Assembly: GCA_964023205.1 (NCBI GenBank)
Contig: OZ026850.1
Span: forward strand, 2,750,368-2,814,367
DNA: 64,000 nucleotides
Source of the DNA: Lutraria lutraria
Lineage: Eukaryota > Mollusca > Bivalvia > Venerida > Mactridae
Direction of reading: 5' to 3'
Both the position numbers and the translations under genes were made by a program. A model generated the notes under the pieces. The model was not told the origin of the DNA. It searched no databases and saw only the letters and a list, made by a program, of their open reading frames with translations. Positions 32,821-45,240 of this stretch are shown one piece after another. How positions within the stretch are numbered: the first letter of the stretch is position 1; every line of letters starts with the position of its first letter.

Positions 32821-35683
32821 TTAAAAATGATATTTTTTATAATTATGAGTTACACGTTTATTCAGAATGCATTTATAGTACATGTACATAATATCTGCAA
32901 CAATACGATTTTTCAACAACCAATTATAAAACAAGACGGCCATAGTGGTGGGGTATCGCTCGTCTACACAAATGTTGAGGTTCATTTCCTAATAATAATT
33001 AATTCTGCCAGTTCACTGTTATCTAAATAATGATTTCACAATGATAGAGTGTAAAAAAAACTTAACATTGCATTAAATACATGAATTTTCGTTATAACTA
33101 CATGTGTATTTTACTACTGATAATATAATACATTCCTTATAGGGAACATCGCAGTGACGTCACGCGTCCCTGTTACCAGTTAGTAAATATCGCTGGTGGG
33201 CCAAAAAATCAATATCGAGTTCTTATCAATACTTTTTGGTAGATAAAACATTATCATGGTTCTGTCATGTATAACTTTTGGCTGCTTAGAAGGTTCAACA
33301 TTAATATGGCATATGACTTATAACGAAACACCACCTGATAGGATTAATTAAGTGACTTTTCTGCCATGGTTTGTAGGAATAAAATAGTTTTCTAACTAGA
33401 TCTAATCATAATTCGTCTTATGGTTTTAAAATCAGTCGAAAAGCTAAACATAACGTACGTGTTCACCCTTATGCATGGATGCTTCGTGTAAATGACAAAT
33501 ATATTCATATTTTAATTTTAGAATTGGATTTGTTCACTCTCAAATTATTTGCTTATTGAAGCTTAACATTTAGGATTTATTATTTCAGACTCATGATCCA
33601 AGATTTTATACTTACGAGTAAAGACTATATAATTGGAAGTCATTTTGACCAAACTATACATGGAAATTATTGGTAACATAGTAATGTTAAATTGTATTGA
33701 GACTTCCCATATATCCTTTGGAATGACGTTATAAGGCTACCGGCCAAATTCCATGACCTCATTTATGATACGAACGATAGAAGTCAAATAAGAAGACTAA
33801 GTTTGACGCAAAGCATCAAAGACGGCGCACATGTTTGGTTCAAGCATAAAATGTTTTGCACATAACTACAGTTTCTCCAACATACAGTCTTTTATGAAGT
33901 ACAGAAAAAAACAAATGTCGTTGATTTTTAAATTTACCCATTGTTTGTATAAAAACTGATTTTTAGATAAGCGTAACAGTCTTCGAAACAGTTTTCGGGA
34001 CTTTGGCGAATAAAAAGAGCGTAGCCTAACCGTTTGGGACAAGCTATTAACAAGCTATTAAAATATAGAATAACCATTTCAAAAGCTTTGTAGTTACGGT
34101 AAAAACATACATTTTAAATATTCTGACAATTTTTTATCACTTAATAGAAACATTCAGGTCAAATCAAGTTGTTTGAGAAAGATGGAAAGAAAAGAAATAC
34201 TTTTTTTAATAAAACCAGCTTCTCCCAAATTGATTACGCAACCCAAGGGAACTTTTCTTTACAGTATGCAATACTAACGCCGCCGTTCACTGCGCCGTCA
34301 ATAATACGCAAATCCACGACAAACGTCGGTCATGACCACTACTCTGACAAATTTTGATTAAAGACAACCTTTCGGGGCTAAGAAAGTATTTGTTAAAGAG
34401 CACGGTGGTCCACTGGCCGCTAATTTATACGGCATTGGTGCCTTGGTCGTTGTGTTATGTCTTAACTCGTAAGTATTAAATCTTTATTCATTCAAATTTC
34501 TTGGAATATGAGTCAGAATCAGGGCAGAATTGACCTGCTTACGACACAGCGAGTGTAGTCACGCCCATATTTTTCAAGGGGAGTAACTATTGTTTAGTCC
34601 GTCATTTGAAACAAAGAAAATAAAACGGTCATATGTAAAAGAAAACATTCCCTTACGAAAAAGTGAATCATGTTTTAACAAGAAAAACTATAACAAAACG
34701 TTATAGGTAGACGCATTTAAGAAGCATATTGGTTTATGTTGTTTTTTTTTGTATGAAGTTGCTTTTTTCATAAAGGATATTGACTGTATATTTTATCAAG
34801 GACTTATATACATACATATATAAGTCCTTGATTTTATTCAATCCTCCATTAAGGAGAGTATAAAATATTTACAGGATATGAGTAATACACATTATAATGA
34901 CAATTATGTGTATTTGACAAATTAATACATTCATGTATATAGTTCACAAGCACATGGTAGTATCATACCCTACATCAATCAAATAGAATCAACCCTAAAT
35001 GTTAACGAATTCACCATAAATCTGAGCACTTTCATACAACCACATAGAACATCAAGTAGCCACACAACAACTTATCTAGGTAATGCCTTTATGATTTATT
35101 TACCTGTCAACTATTAATAGATTCAGTCATCACATTAGCCAATCAAATGGCCAGGATTAGCCAAACTAGTAATAGACACTACACTATATACTCGCAAACA
35201 ACTATAATAAACAAATACTCATAAGTATAATTCGTCTTGAAAATAGATCTATTCCAGGTCAATGGTTTTCCGTAAAATACCTTTTTACATTATAAAAGTA
35301 TAAAAGGACTTGCAGGCCTCTTTGTCGATTTCAGTGTCTTAGTTTTTCGATGTAATAAATGACGGGCGTAGACATAGTAAACAAAAAACTTTAATATTAA
35401 AAAAGATCGACTTTTTAAGAAAAGTGTAATTATGAATGTTTTTATGCATTAGTTGTTGTCAATATTTAGAATTTTATGCTATAAATCACAAGCGACGCGA
35501 CGACGCGAAACGAAGCGTAGCGTGTTGAAAATATTTATGTGATCTAAAAAAAATTAATTTCGAAATACGAATTAATGTTTCAGGTTTATGTTCCGTAAAT
35601 TTTGCGATTGTTAAGATTTTCTTAAGGTTGGGTGGTTTTTGAATGTAGAAGTCTATCAACACGCCTTTGTTAATTACATACCC
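32821..35683. other. Gene-free spacer
   Basis: No exon supported. A small hairpin at 34796-34838 joins AAGGACTTATATA to its complement. Its arm also occurs near 41845 and 49040. A 30-base word at 34677-34706 recurs inverted at 39468-39497. Confidence 0.35.
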
Positions 35684-36284
35684 TTATACACCCCTACTAA
35701 ACGGTGGCTCATTCACATTTTTGTGATCTGTTAAATATGAGCCATCGACACATTCGTTAAGGAGCCATTTCAAGTTGAAACATGTAAACACATTGTATAA
35801 AAATATCCGTTTTTAAAGCACATGCTTGTTTTTCAAAAATCGAAGAATTTAATGCCACCCAGAACGTTTTTCTCGTCATTTTGCATGCATTTTCGACAAG
35901 AAATACTCTAAAATGGCGTTGCTAGAACTTTTAGAACTTATCAACTCGTGTGTTTTCTTCCACGAGGAGACACATCTGTAGTGATTTCCCTTCCATGAAG
36001 TGGATGCTGGACCATTTAATCGTGCATGCTACATTGTCCCAACATCCCTTTTGCCTCAACACAAAAAATAGCTCACAGAGCTCGCTTTAAAACGAAATAC
36101 ACAACATATTTGCAAATGTGACTGAGCCATCGACAACGTGCTGGAGCCATCGGCAATGTGTAAGAGCCCTCGCAAATGTGATGGAGCCAGCACCATTATT
36201 CAATGAGTGTCAACATATCATTGTGAAATTATCCCGCTATCAAATTATACGTGAATGAGCAACCGTTTAGTAGGGGTGCTTATA
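35684..36284. mobile_element. Inverted-repeat element with ACCCCTACTAAACGG arms
   Basis: CACCCCTACTAAACGGTGGC with TCATTCAC at the left mirrors GTGAATGAGCAACCGTTTAG with TAGGGGTG at the right. Interior has short GAGCCATCG...AATGTG repeats near 36120-36190. The right arm recurs at 37039-37072 because of the 788-bp duplication. Confidence 0.65.
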
Positions 36285-36450
36285 CAAACATTCATTTCAA
36301 ACTGCAAAACTCCTGTTTATTTCTATAGAATGAATCATTTATAAATCATTCACCACGAGCTTTATCTGAATTGTGTAATTTGGAATTTGTAAAACTACAA
36401 TTATAGGTCGAATTAGTAGTTAGTAACATGAGCTCCCTGTATGATATTAT

Positions 36451-36595
36451 ATAAATATCACATCCCACATAGGGTGATAGAACGTAATGTTCACCCGAGA
36501 CAAGTAATGTCGACCGAGGCGTTAGCCGAGGTTGACATTACTTTGTCAAGGGTGAACATTACGTTCTATCACCCTATGTGGGATGTGATATTTAT
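36451..36595. repeat. Long palindrome, copy 1
   Basis: Arms of about 65 bp (ATAAATATCACATCCCACAT, GGGTGATAGAACGTAATGTT and their complements) around a small centre with CGAGGCGTTAGCCGAGG. Probably the stem of a foldback transposon. Confidence 0.85.
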
Positions 36596-37238
36596 TTTAT
36601 TATACCGAACAAAACAATGATTAAGAAAGACAAGAATGCAACAAACATGCTAACAATTATATGGTTCTTTTCGTACTGGTTGAGTCAAAACACTAAGTCT
36701 TCTTCAGAGATTGAAACGAAGTATAGTTATTTCGCTGTCAAATTATCTTCTGGTAAACGGGATGTCAAATTATGAGTTGATTTTGATAATCGCCCATACA
36801 AACGTCCAGGATATAGAACAGATTGACTAAAACACGGCACCCGTTAATAATCGCGTCAGCGCGTGAGGGCAGTTTCGTTATGGCAAGCGGGCCGAAATGT
36901 AATGTCACAGGGTAACATTACGGATTGTCACCCTCTGACGTCACATGAGGCTATAGAGTAAATAAGTCACGTGAGGTATAATAATATTCAATGAGTGTCA
37001 ACATATCATTGTGAAGTTATCCCGCTATCAAATTATACGTGAATGAGCAACCGTTTAGTAGGGGTGCTTATACAAACATTCATTTCAAACTGCAAAACTC
37101 CTGTTTATTTCTATAGAATGAATCATTTATAAATCATTCACCACGAGCTTTATCTGAATTGTGTAATTTGGAATTTGTAAAACTACAATTATAGGTCGAA
37201 TTAGTAGTTAGTAACATGAGCTCCCTGTATGATATTAT

Positions 37239-37383
37239 ATAAATATCACATCCCACATAGGGTGATAGAACGTAATGTTCACCCAAGACAAGTAATGTCG
37301 ACCGAGGCGTTAGCCGAGGTTGACATTACTTTGTCAAGGGTGAACATTACGTTCTATCACCCTATGTGGGATGTGATATTTAT
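37239..37383. repeat. Long palindrome, copy 2
   Basis: Same palindrome, 788 bp downstream, with only one or two base differences seen (CACCCAAGAC for CACCCGAGAC). Confidence 0.85.
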
Positions 37384-37964
37384 TTTATTATACCGAACAA
37401 AAAAAAAAAAATTAAGAAAGACACGTAATTCAACAAACATGTTAACAAATATATAATATATAAATAGAAATTGAAACGAAGCTTCTTTCTGACACCATAG
37501 TTACTTTTGCTGTCAAAATGTCTACTGCAAAACCGGATGTCAAACTACAAGTATATTCTACTAAAGTGCCTAAAGTGTCTAGACAAGGTTAGTATTCGAT
37601 ACGACAGAGATGGATTAAAATTCGACACCCGGTAAAATCGCGTGAGCGCGTGAGGGCAGTTTCGTTATGGCAAGCGGGCCGAAATGTAATGTCAGAGGGT
37701 AACATTACGGATTGTCACCCTCTGACGTCACATAAGACTATAGAGTAAATAAGTCACGTGAGGTATAATAAAGAGTAATGTATAACTGACCCCGGTCCAT
37801 CATTTCAATATGCTGTATGACCAGAAGTTGATCATGTTTGAATGTTAAAATCTGTAAGGATTAGGTACCTTTACCTGTAGTGAACACTAATTCCATTACA
37901 GGGTACTGAAATTAATAGTATTTGGGAGGTAGACGAATTACCAGAAGCATTGGTTCAGTTTTGT

Positions 37965-38086
37965 CCACAGACACTTGTTTAGAAAAAAATACCCCACCCA
38001 CCACAGTCGCTCATATACATATGAATACTAGTCGTATGAGCGACTGTGGTGTGTGGCGTAATTTTTTCTAAACAAGTTTTCTGTGG
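37965..38086. repeat. Palindrome of about 120 bp
   Basis: CCACAGACACTTGTTTAGAA and CACCACAGTCGCTCATA pair with TATGAGCGACTGTGGTG and TTCTAAACAAGTTTTCTGTGG around a short loop. Confidence 0.85.
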
Positions 38087-38404
38087 GGTTTTCTAGACGA
38101 ATTTTAGTCATGGGTATGAGTTTATTCTAGTTGTTATATACTAAACAAAACTTCCAACGCACACTGATGATCAATGTTTTAATCAATATTGTTATTAAAT
38201 TTTGATATTATGCATACATGTCACATAACCATCTGGTAACAGTTTGCATAAGTAAAACTTAATGAAAACTTAACAAACAATGTATCGTATCCAATTTAGG
38301 TCAGTTACTTGTGATTTATAAAGTCACATTTCCCAAAAATTTTGTAAATATCTGATATAACCACCGACCGCAATATAACAAAAGCGCGACAACGTCTCCT
38401 CATT

Positions 38405-38892
38405 CACAGAAAACTTGGGGTTAGGAGCTTTAAAAAAACAAAATAATCGTATTTTTGTCAATCCCAACACATAAACTTATCATATCTATCAATAAAACCT
38501 AAAATAAGCCGTTTTGAAAAAATACATTTTTCAACGTCAACAATATATACAGGGTGTCCCAAAAGAAAGGTAACACTTTCATGCATGTTTATTGTCCCTT
38601 TAAATTGCAGCTGAATACCTAATTTTTGTGTAGATATGTAGACCAAAGATGTACCTTTATTTTTTGTTGTATTTTGGTTTTTAAAGCTCCTAACCCCAAA
38701 TGTCTGTGTCCTCATTGACCAAATAAGGTGTCGGATAGAATGCATAGGAACATTGTTCACATCCTGCTGAATCGCTATGGTACTTTGTGCAGGTTTCTTG
38801 GCTGTATTCAAGCCTGGAGTAGACCTATCGCACATGCTCGATTTTCGAGGCTGAATCTTGGCATAATTATGACCTAGTGGTCGCAAAATCAA
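38405..38892 (-). pseudogene. Possible mariner/IS630-like transposase relic
   Basis: Minus-strand reading shows VNNVPMHSIRHLIWSMRTQ, which resembles the IPxxxIxxLixSMrrR stretch at the C-terminus of some IS630/Tc1/mariner transposases. CAGGGTGTCCCAAAAGAAAG (38552-38571), a terminus common to such elements, follows. TTGGGGTTAGGAGCTTTAAA at 38414 is mirrored near 38682-38702. The frame is short and the N-terminal catalytic half is not recognisable, so this is a fragment at best. Confidence 0.35.
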
Positions 38893-39120
38893 TTGCTAAA
38901 GTAATAAATAAACGTTAACGGATGATTTTATACCAATCTTGATTTATCGAATTGCACGTGAAAATCGTGCACGCACTCGAGCGTTTAACAGCTTATTGGC
39001 GATTAGCCGCGTAATTATGTGACATATTTTGTCAATACACATTGTTTTAATTAGTAACATTTTCTGCAAATTTTATTGGAATTAAATGATAAATGAAGAA
39101 AATATAAAGAAATATTAATA

Positions 39121-39260
39121 GTTACAGGGTTAGTAACTGACCCGATACGGGATATACGGGTCTGTGGAAAACCATATGGGGCGAGACCGAAGGTCGAGTC
39201 CTGATATGGTTTTCCACAGACCCGTATATCCCGTATCGGGTCAGTTACTATCCCTGTAAC
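39121..39260. repeat. Long palindrome, GTTACAGGG ends
   Basis: Outer GTTACAGGGTTAGTAACTGA pairs with TCAGTTACTATCCCTGTAAC; arms continue through GACCCGATACGGGATATACG and CTGTGGAAAACCATAT. The centre holds GAGACCGAAGGTCGAGTC. Confidence 0.85.
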
Positions 39261-40242
39261 GATTATATCACGCAGACTACCTTCCTCCTCATAATTTACA
39301 ATAAAAGTCTCCATTACAGACCCAATATTTAAATATAGATGACTCCATTACAGACCTAATATATTCTGTTAACCTAATATAGGATATATTAGGTCACCAC
39401 GTGACGTCAAAACATCCAATGACTGGAGAGTATTTTGTAGTAGGCGTGATATAGACTGATTCGGTTACTATAACGTTTTGTTATAGTTTTTCTTGTTATA
39501 TCAAAACGTAAAAAGTACTTTGATAAGACTGAGCACATGAACATGAGCAAATGATGTTATATATAGAATGACAAGGATTAATCAGTCTTTAATGATTAAA
39601 GAAAAATCGACACATTTCAGGCAAAAAGATAAAAAAAATACACAATAATCAATATGCTTTGATAAAGAAAATATAGGTTACCATGAAATATCTAAAGAAA
39701 GAATCATTAAAATATCTTTCACAACAAAGGCAAGACTTTTGGAAACCTGAAAACGAAAACTAACGTATGTTTATTAGATACTAAACAAAAGAAATGTAAC
39801 TTACTTTTCTTCATAGAAGTAAAAGTAAACTTTTTTCACCCAACTGTCCAGAGAAGAGCGTTTTAATGCATTTTTTCAACTTATTTGAAAACACAAGTTT
39901 ATCTAGCATTACGGTTTGCCAACCGTATACAAGATAATATACAACTAGGAGTTTATATTGTTACGTGAAAGCAACCGAAACGACGTGACTATTCTTGATT
40001 TATTTCACCCGCATGAAAGATCTCACATTTGTCAAATGGTAATGTTTACATGATTGAGCAATTATTTTCATTTAAATTCTGCTGGGTATGTACAACCACA
40101 AAATTTATACAGAAATTATACAATGTTTTATATATGTTTGCTACTTCCGATAAAATTAATGGCGGCGGACAAGATTATCACCAGAGAAAAATTGTTTTAA
40201 ATGGTAAATCATCAATGCTTTAATTCAAATTTCGGTGAATAA

Positions 40243-41471
40243 TTGGAAAAAGACTATTTATTGTTAGTTCACATATTTATGCCATCCCAAAGCAAGAAAC
40301 GACGGAGAGAAAGAGGCTCTTCTTCAAGCGAGTCGGACGCGGGAGTGGCAAAAATGGCGACCAGCACCAAGGTAAATAAAAAAAGAACACTTCTAATCCC
40401 TCAATGGCTAGTGCTGATAAACAGATTTCAACTAACGAGGCATCAAAGGATAAAGTAGCGTCCGAAAAAAAAACAATATTCCCTGTGAGTAATGGTACGA
40501 CAAACGAATTCCAATATGTACAGATGCCTGCGAACCTCATCCCACCAACATCCATGATTAAACAAAAAACCATACCTGCTGATCTGTCTGCAAAAAATGA
40601 CATTATTCTCTGTAAAGTTTCAAAGCTTGATAAAATTGAAGCACAACAGGCAACCATAGTATCCAGATTGAATATGATAGAAGCAAAAATATCCGACAAC
40701 AAGGAACTAATTGATACTGCTAATACAAAACTTCATGAACTTGAATCCAGTAATAAATTCCTGAGTGACAAATATGACGATTTGTACACAAATAAAGACA
40801 CTATAGACACAATACAGGGTGAGATAAAAACTTTGAGGGCTGAAAACAAAACCTTGAAAAAGAAAAATGTTGATCTACATGATGACATAACTGATCTACG
40901 TTGTCGCTCCATGCGTGATAATTTGGTAATACTGAGGGTCTCAGAGCACCCTCGCCTGCTACAAGATTTGGCACCAAATGTTCAGCAAGGCTTGCACAGA
41001 CATACATCAAGTTCCGAGAGTCAAATGGACACTAACATGGTACTGCCAACCAATGATGCAAATAAATCACCGGAAAATACGACCAATCCCACGTATGCAG
41101 AAGTGTCTACATCCGAAGATTGTGTATCAAAAGTATACATGTTTTGTGAACAAATTCTTAATATTACTGATGCAAGATCTAAAATCAACATAAATCGAGC
41201 TCATCGCTCACCAGGTAGACCAATCAGCGGAAAAATCAGACCCATCATCATCAACTTTAAAGACACAAACTCAAAAATGATTATTAAAAATGCATTAAAA
41301 AGTGTGAATTTAAGAAATTCTCCCTTTTCTGTATTCGACCAGCTGCCGCGCGAAGTCCAAGAACGTCGCCGCGAATTACTTCCGGTTATGCACGACGCAA
41401 AGAGACATGGCCAGAGAGCATACTCAAAGATTAAACATTCGGAATACCACGGATATTTTCGCTGTTGTTAA
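40243..41471 (+). pseudogene. LINE ORF1p-like gene, frameshifted and interrupted
   Basis: From 40404 a 355-codon frame reads like the RNA-binding ORF1 protein of an L1-type retrotransposon. Residues about 70-165 are a heptad-rich coiled coil. DLRCRSMRDNLVIL opens an RRM-like domain, split by an unusual Ser/Thr/Asn-rich insert of about 55 residues. INRAHRSPGR, IRPIIINFKD and EVQERRRELLPVMHDAKRHG follow, as in the RRM and C-terminal domain of Transposase_22 proteins. A Lys/Arg-rich start (MPSQSKKRRRERG at 40279) lies in another frame; the switch maps to a run of seven A at 40380-40386. The last dozen residues come from a TTAA foldback element beginning at 41435. No reverse-transcriptase ORF2 follows. 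Either a dead 5' LINE fragment or, less likely, a domesticated gene. Confidence 0.7.
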
Positions 41472-41758
41472 CATTCGGATCATCACGGATATTTTTGTAT
41501 TTTCGCTTTTGTAAACAAGGGTATGAAATCCCGTTGATTCACGCGTTATTATCGCGGGATTTGATTACTTTTGACTGTTAATACGGAAGTTGCGGATCCA
41601 TGTTATTGTTATTAAAAGTGAAAAGTAATCAAATCCCGCGGTGATGAAACGTAAATCAACGGGGTTTCATGCTCTTGTTTACTATAGCGAAAATACGAAA
41701 ATGTCCGTGATGATCCGAATGTTAACAACAGCGAAAATATCCGTGGTATTCCGAATGT
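41435..41758. mobile_element. TTAA-flanked foldback element with long arms
   Basis: TTAA at 41431-41434 and 41759-41762 bracket ACATTCGGAATACCACGGAT ... ATCCGTGGTATTCCGAATGT. Arms of about 140 bp are interrupted by small changes (TGTTAACATTCGGATCATCA and its complement). It sits inside the 3' part of the ORF1-like gene. Confidence 0.85.
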
Positions 41759-41763
41759 TTAAT

Positions 41764-42240
41764 CTCGGCGACAAAAAAATATAATAGATGTCCGCCATCT
41801 TAGAATTTAAAATGTTCGACTGATGCCTTTTTCAAGCTTATACCAAGGACTTATATACATACATGGATTCGCAACTTCTAAAAATAGCTCAAACGATATC
41901 GAGAGACGATCCCACAATGCATTGCTATACACTCGGCAATGTCCGACAGCTGTAATCGGGTGTTTATGAACTTGATTATACTTAACACGGGAAACTGGTA
42001 AAGGATGCAACAAGTTATGGGAAAGAGCCATAGATCTACCTTTTGTACTATTGCATAATACATGTACAAATGTACCATTTTTAAAAAAACACCAGCCATG
42101 TTTATTTTGAAACAGAAGATACATTACTATTTATACAATGCCGCGAGTGTATTGTTGATTTATTTTCTGATTGTGTTAATTCATTAATTATTAACAAACT
42201 CATAAAACAATGTGTATTTATTGCTTAAACTGTGATTTAA
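41764..42240. other. Spacer, possible LINE remnant, no gene seen
   Basis: Immediately after the foldback element the ORF1 frame meets stops within a few codons. The 105-codon minus-strand frame here shows no motif. Confidence 0.3.
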
Positions 42241-42757
42241 AGGGGCATGCCCTGGAACTGAAGGGTCTCGAATAGCAATCAAATTGGTATCATTTTAATG
42301 CCTAAATCAATTAATGAAAGCCCTGTAAAATATTTACAAAATATCCCGCTAGTTTACTCAAAATACACATTTCAAGATTTACCAAACATGCCGATTTCGG
42401 CCTCAGAATTATTCGTCATTTTTTCAAAACTCAATCCTTTCGGTGTCTGTCAAAACCGAAAACATCGCGGAAAAATGTCAACAAACTGAAATGGTAAGTA
42501 TTACTAGTTTTATGTTCGCTTGAAAGGCAGCGCACATGCTCAGTTAAACCCTCAGACCTATCGGAAATATCATTATCGACAATAAAAGCCTTACATACTT
42601 TTATTTAAACCGACATATAAATTTCGGCGCGCGCGTTATAGGGTCATTTTTCAACGCACATTCTTCTTTGACTTTTCGGTAATAATTGGTTACAATAAGT
42701 GACAAACACATTTTTGGTGTACGAAAAAAAGACCCAGCAGTTCCTGGGCATGCCCCT
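42241..42757. mobile_element. TTAA-flanked MITE with AGGGGCATGCCC termini
   Basis: AGGGGCATGCCCTGGAACTG and CAGTTCCTGGGCATGCCCCT, inside TTAA at 42237-42240 and 42758-42761. The outermost nine bases resemble the AGGGGCATA family at 3.6, 23.3 and 24.2 kb, but the interior differs. Confidence 0.8.
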
Positions 42758-42761
42758 TTAA

Positions 42762-45100
42762 AGGTTAAAATTACCAAGAATTATATTGTTGATATTTAAT
42801 TGTTGGTTTATATCTTTTCGTTCACAAAGATGGTATCTTTTCATTTTTTTTTTTATTATCCTGAAGAAGCCAATGCGGCGAAACGTAGATATAATATCGT
42901 TTTCATGTTTCGTGTTTGGTGATTTTTCATCTTTATTGATTATCGTTCACAAATCACTAACATGTCTTTCTAACACTAATGATCAAGAAGTTTCTGCAAA
43001 AATGTTGTTGTTATCTACCCTTGTTGAAAATACCCAACAACATTAATTATTCCAATTTTTTTGGCCAGACGAAAGTCCTTTTTTTAAATATAGCATACAT
43101 ATGAAAAACCCAAGACATCGATTATCAACAATTATGTTGGACGCGTTCGTGACTAGTAAACCTAGTTCAGTTTCAAACTTGTTTGTCAAACCTTATATTT
43201 GTCTTCTAGAAGTTTTATGAAACCAAAACTGGTTCATGTATTTTTTGAAAACAAAACAAGAATCGGTTTCTTAAACCAGCCTGTTTTCCAACACGAACGT
43301 TACATACTTTCCCCTTTCATGAATGGCGACAAACATAACCCACGATACAGTTCGATTTATTAAGGACGTATATCACAATAAACACTAACGGACAGATTAA
43401 AAAAACAAACTTTGCATATATAAAAATTAGTCCTTTCCTACCACAAAAAGAAAAGAAAAAAATATAATTATGTATCCATGCTCGTTTGTGAGTTAATTAT
43501 GCCCAATTGTTTGACCCCCCTATGAGACCATTTTGAGTGGATTATAAAAAACATGTATTTTTTAAAAATGGCTGGTACAACCGTATTACTTCATCAACAT
43601 GAACCAATTTCTATACATCGTTTTGATTGGAAATAGAGTGCACATATTGTTTAAAGGATGAAATCTGTCCAATTTTACCCCAAATTGGAAAAGAATCCCT
43701 CTAAAAAGGAAGACGATCTAGCACATTGTTGAAGAAAAAAAACCATCCATATTTTTTAAGAATTACACAATATATAATACTAAACAACATAAAAAGGAAA
43801 AAAGAGGAGTACCCATGCTACTTTTTCTAATACACATGATCAAAGTTGACGGCATGAGTCAAAAGTACACAAAAAATTCAGGCATTTCAACAAACATCCC
43901 TTATAAAATATAAATCAAACACAGTTTTCTTGAATATTTCACTGTTATTTCGCATCATACTATCTAATACACAGTTAAAGATGTGAATTGATACATAAAA
44001 TGCATATTTTTCATAAATCTACGAATACAAACTCGCGTAATCCAGGGCCGGCGAGTACACATTCTCCGTAAGATTAACTAGTCGGTATATAGTTTGTACC
44101 TGCACAGTAGCGATGCGCACTATCAAATGTGATATACATGTTTTTACGTCTATAAGGGATAAAACATAATTGTACATACTTAATTATCTCAACATTGAAT
44201 AATCATATAAAATCAACAAATGTGTTATTGCAAAACAGATTAATATATCAATAAATAAATAAAACATACTTTATGTTCATCCTTGGATAGCCCCAAAATA
44301 TGAAAACTGAAATAAGTGAATCGTTATACAATGTACATGTATATGATTTATTCAAAATACTAGAAATATTGTTAGCATGTTTTATCAGTGTTTGGATATC
44401 ATAAACCCGACGTTTGTGGACTCCCACTGAACTGGTTACAGTTCTATCACAAATTGTTGGGAACTGTAAACATGTAACGTAAATGTATTTTTCTCCAGTC
44501 TCCACCACCACGACACAAATAAATGGGTTTATTGACAACAAACATGGCCGTTTTTGATCGACTGTTTTAATTGTATTTCTCAAGTGTTTGTCATTGTTAT
44601 TTTCATATGTTTGTAACAAGATACTTTGTGTATACGTTACTTAATAAAATTATGTCTGTTCTGTTCTTTAACTTCAGCAACACCATTTCAAAAACCATCT
44701 ACCAAATGTTCAATCGTGGGTAACTTAATATTGTTTGTATTAGGGGCAATGACCTGATAATATCTTCCAATGTGTATATAACTTGTGTACTTTATTAACC
44801 CTCATCCTTGCGAGCCTACCAACTTTGTTCTCATTACGAATTTTACAATGGATAGCGCATCTTTATTAATATTAGTACAGTCCAAGCGGACCTCCCGTTT
44901 GCAAACAATTCCATGAATAAGTTTAATATCAAGGTAAAGCTGCGTGTTTGAAGTTTTCTGTGACATACTGAGACCATCTCAATACTGAGCTCAAAGTTTG
45001 GCATCAAAGGTTGTCGTAATATCGAACATAAATACTCTTGTATACAAGAAAGGCAATTGCAAGTTATGTTTATTTATATTCCTAATGTTTTATTATTTCT
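42762..45100. other. Gene-free spacer before the lectin cluster
   Basis: No exon recognised. A CTGAAGAAGCC...GGCGAAACG string at 42862-42888 is discussed in the findings. The 123-codon minus-strand frame at 44248-44619 shows no motif and no splice context. Confidence 0.3.
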
Positions 45101-45109
45101 ATGTGTGGT

Positions 45110-45240
45110 CTACATTTTGCAGTCAATATGTTATGTCCAGTCTTGTATATACGACGATGCCCCAGAGTGGATTTTGTACAATAACTGAAGAAGAAGAAGA
45201 AGTATTACAAATTATTACAATTTAATAAAACGATAATTTG
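45110..45240 (+). repeat. Remnant 3' flank of an earlier lectin-gene copy
   Basis: TGCAGTCAATATGTTATGTC and the TTAATAAAAC end resemble 53615-53680 (CATAGTCAATGCGTTATATT, TTAATAAAGTG), the 3' flank of lectin gene B. It suggests that a gene once lay upstream. Confidence 0.4.

Larger units (their letters stand above)
36196..37771 (+). repeat. 788-bp tandem duplication
   Basis: The sequence from ATTCAATGAGTGTCAACATA to CACGTGAGGTATAATA occurs twice, 788 bp apart (36201 against 36989). The copies are nearly identical through most of their length but differ in the stretch after the palindrome (about 36610-36840 against 37395-37640). Each holds one long palindrome. Confidence 0.9.

Noticed and set aside
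40277..40702. 141-codon frame antisense to the ORF1-like gene
   Set aside because: Shadow of the opposite strand; no motif.
44248..44619. 123-codon minus-strand frame
   Set aside because: No recognisable motif, no splice context, AT-rich composition like its surroundings. It could be an unknown gene, but nothing supports it.
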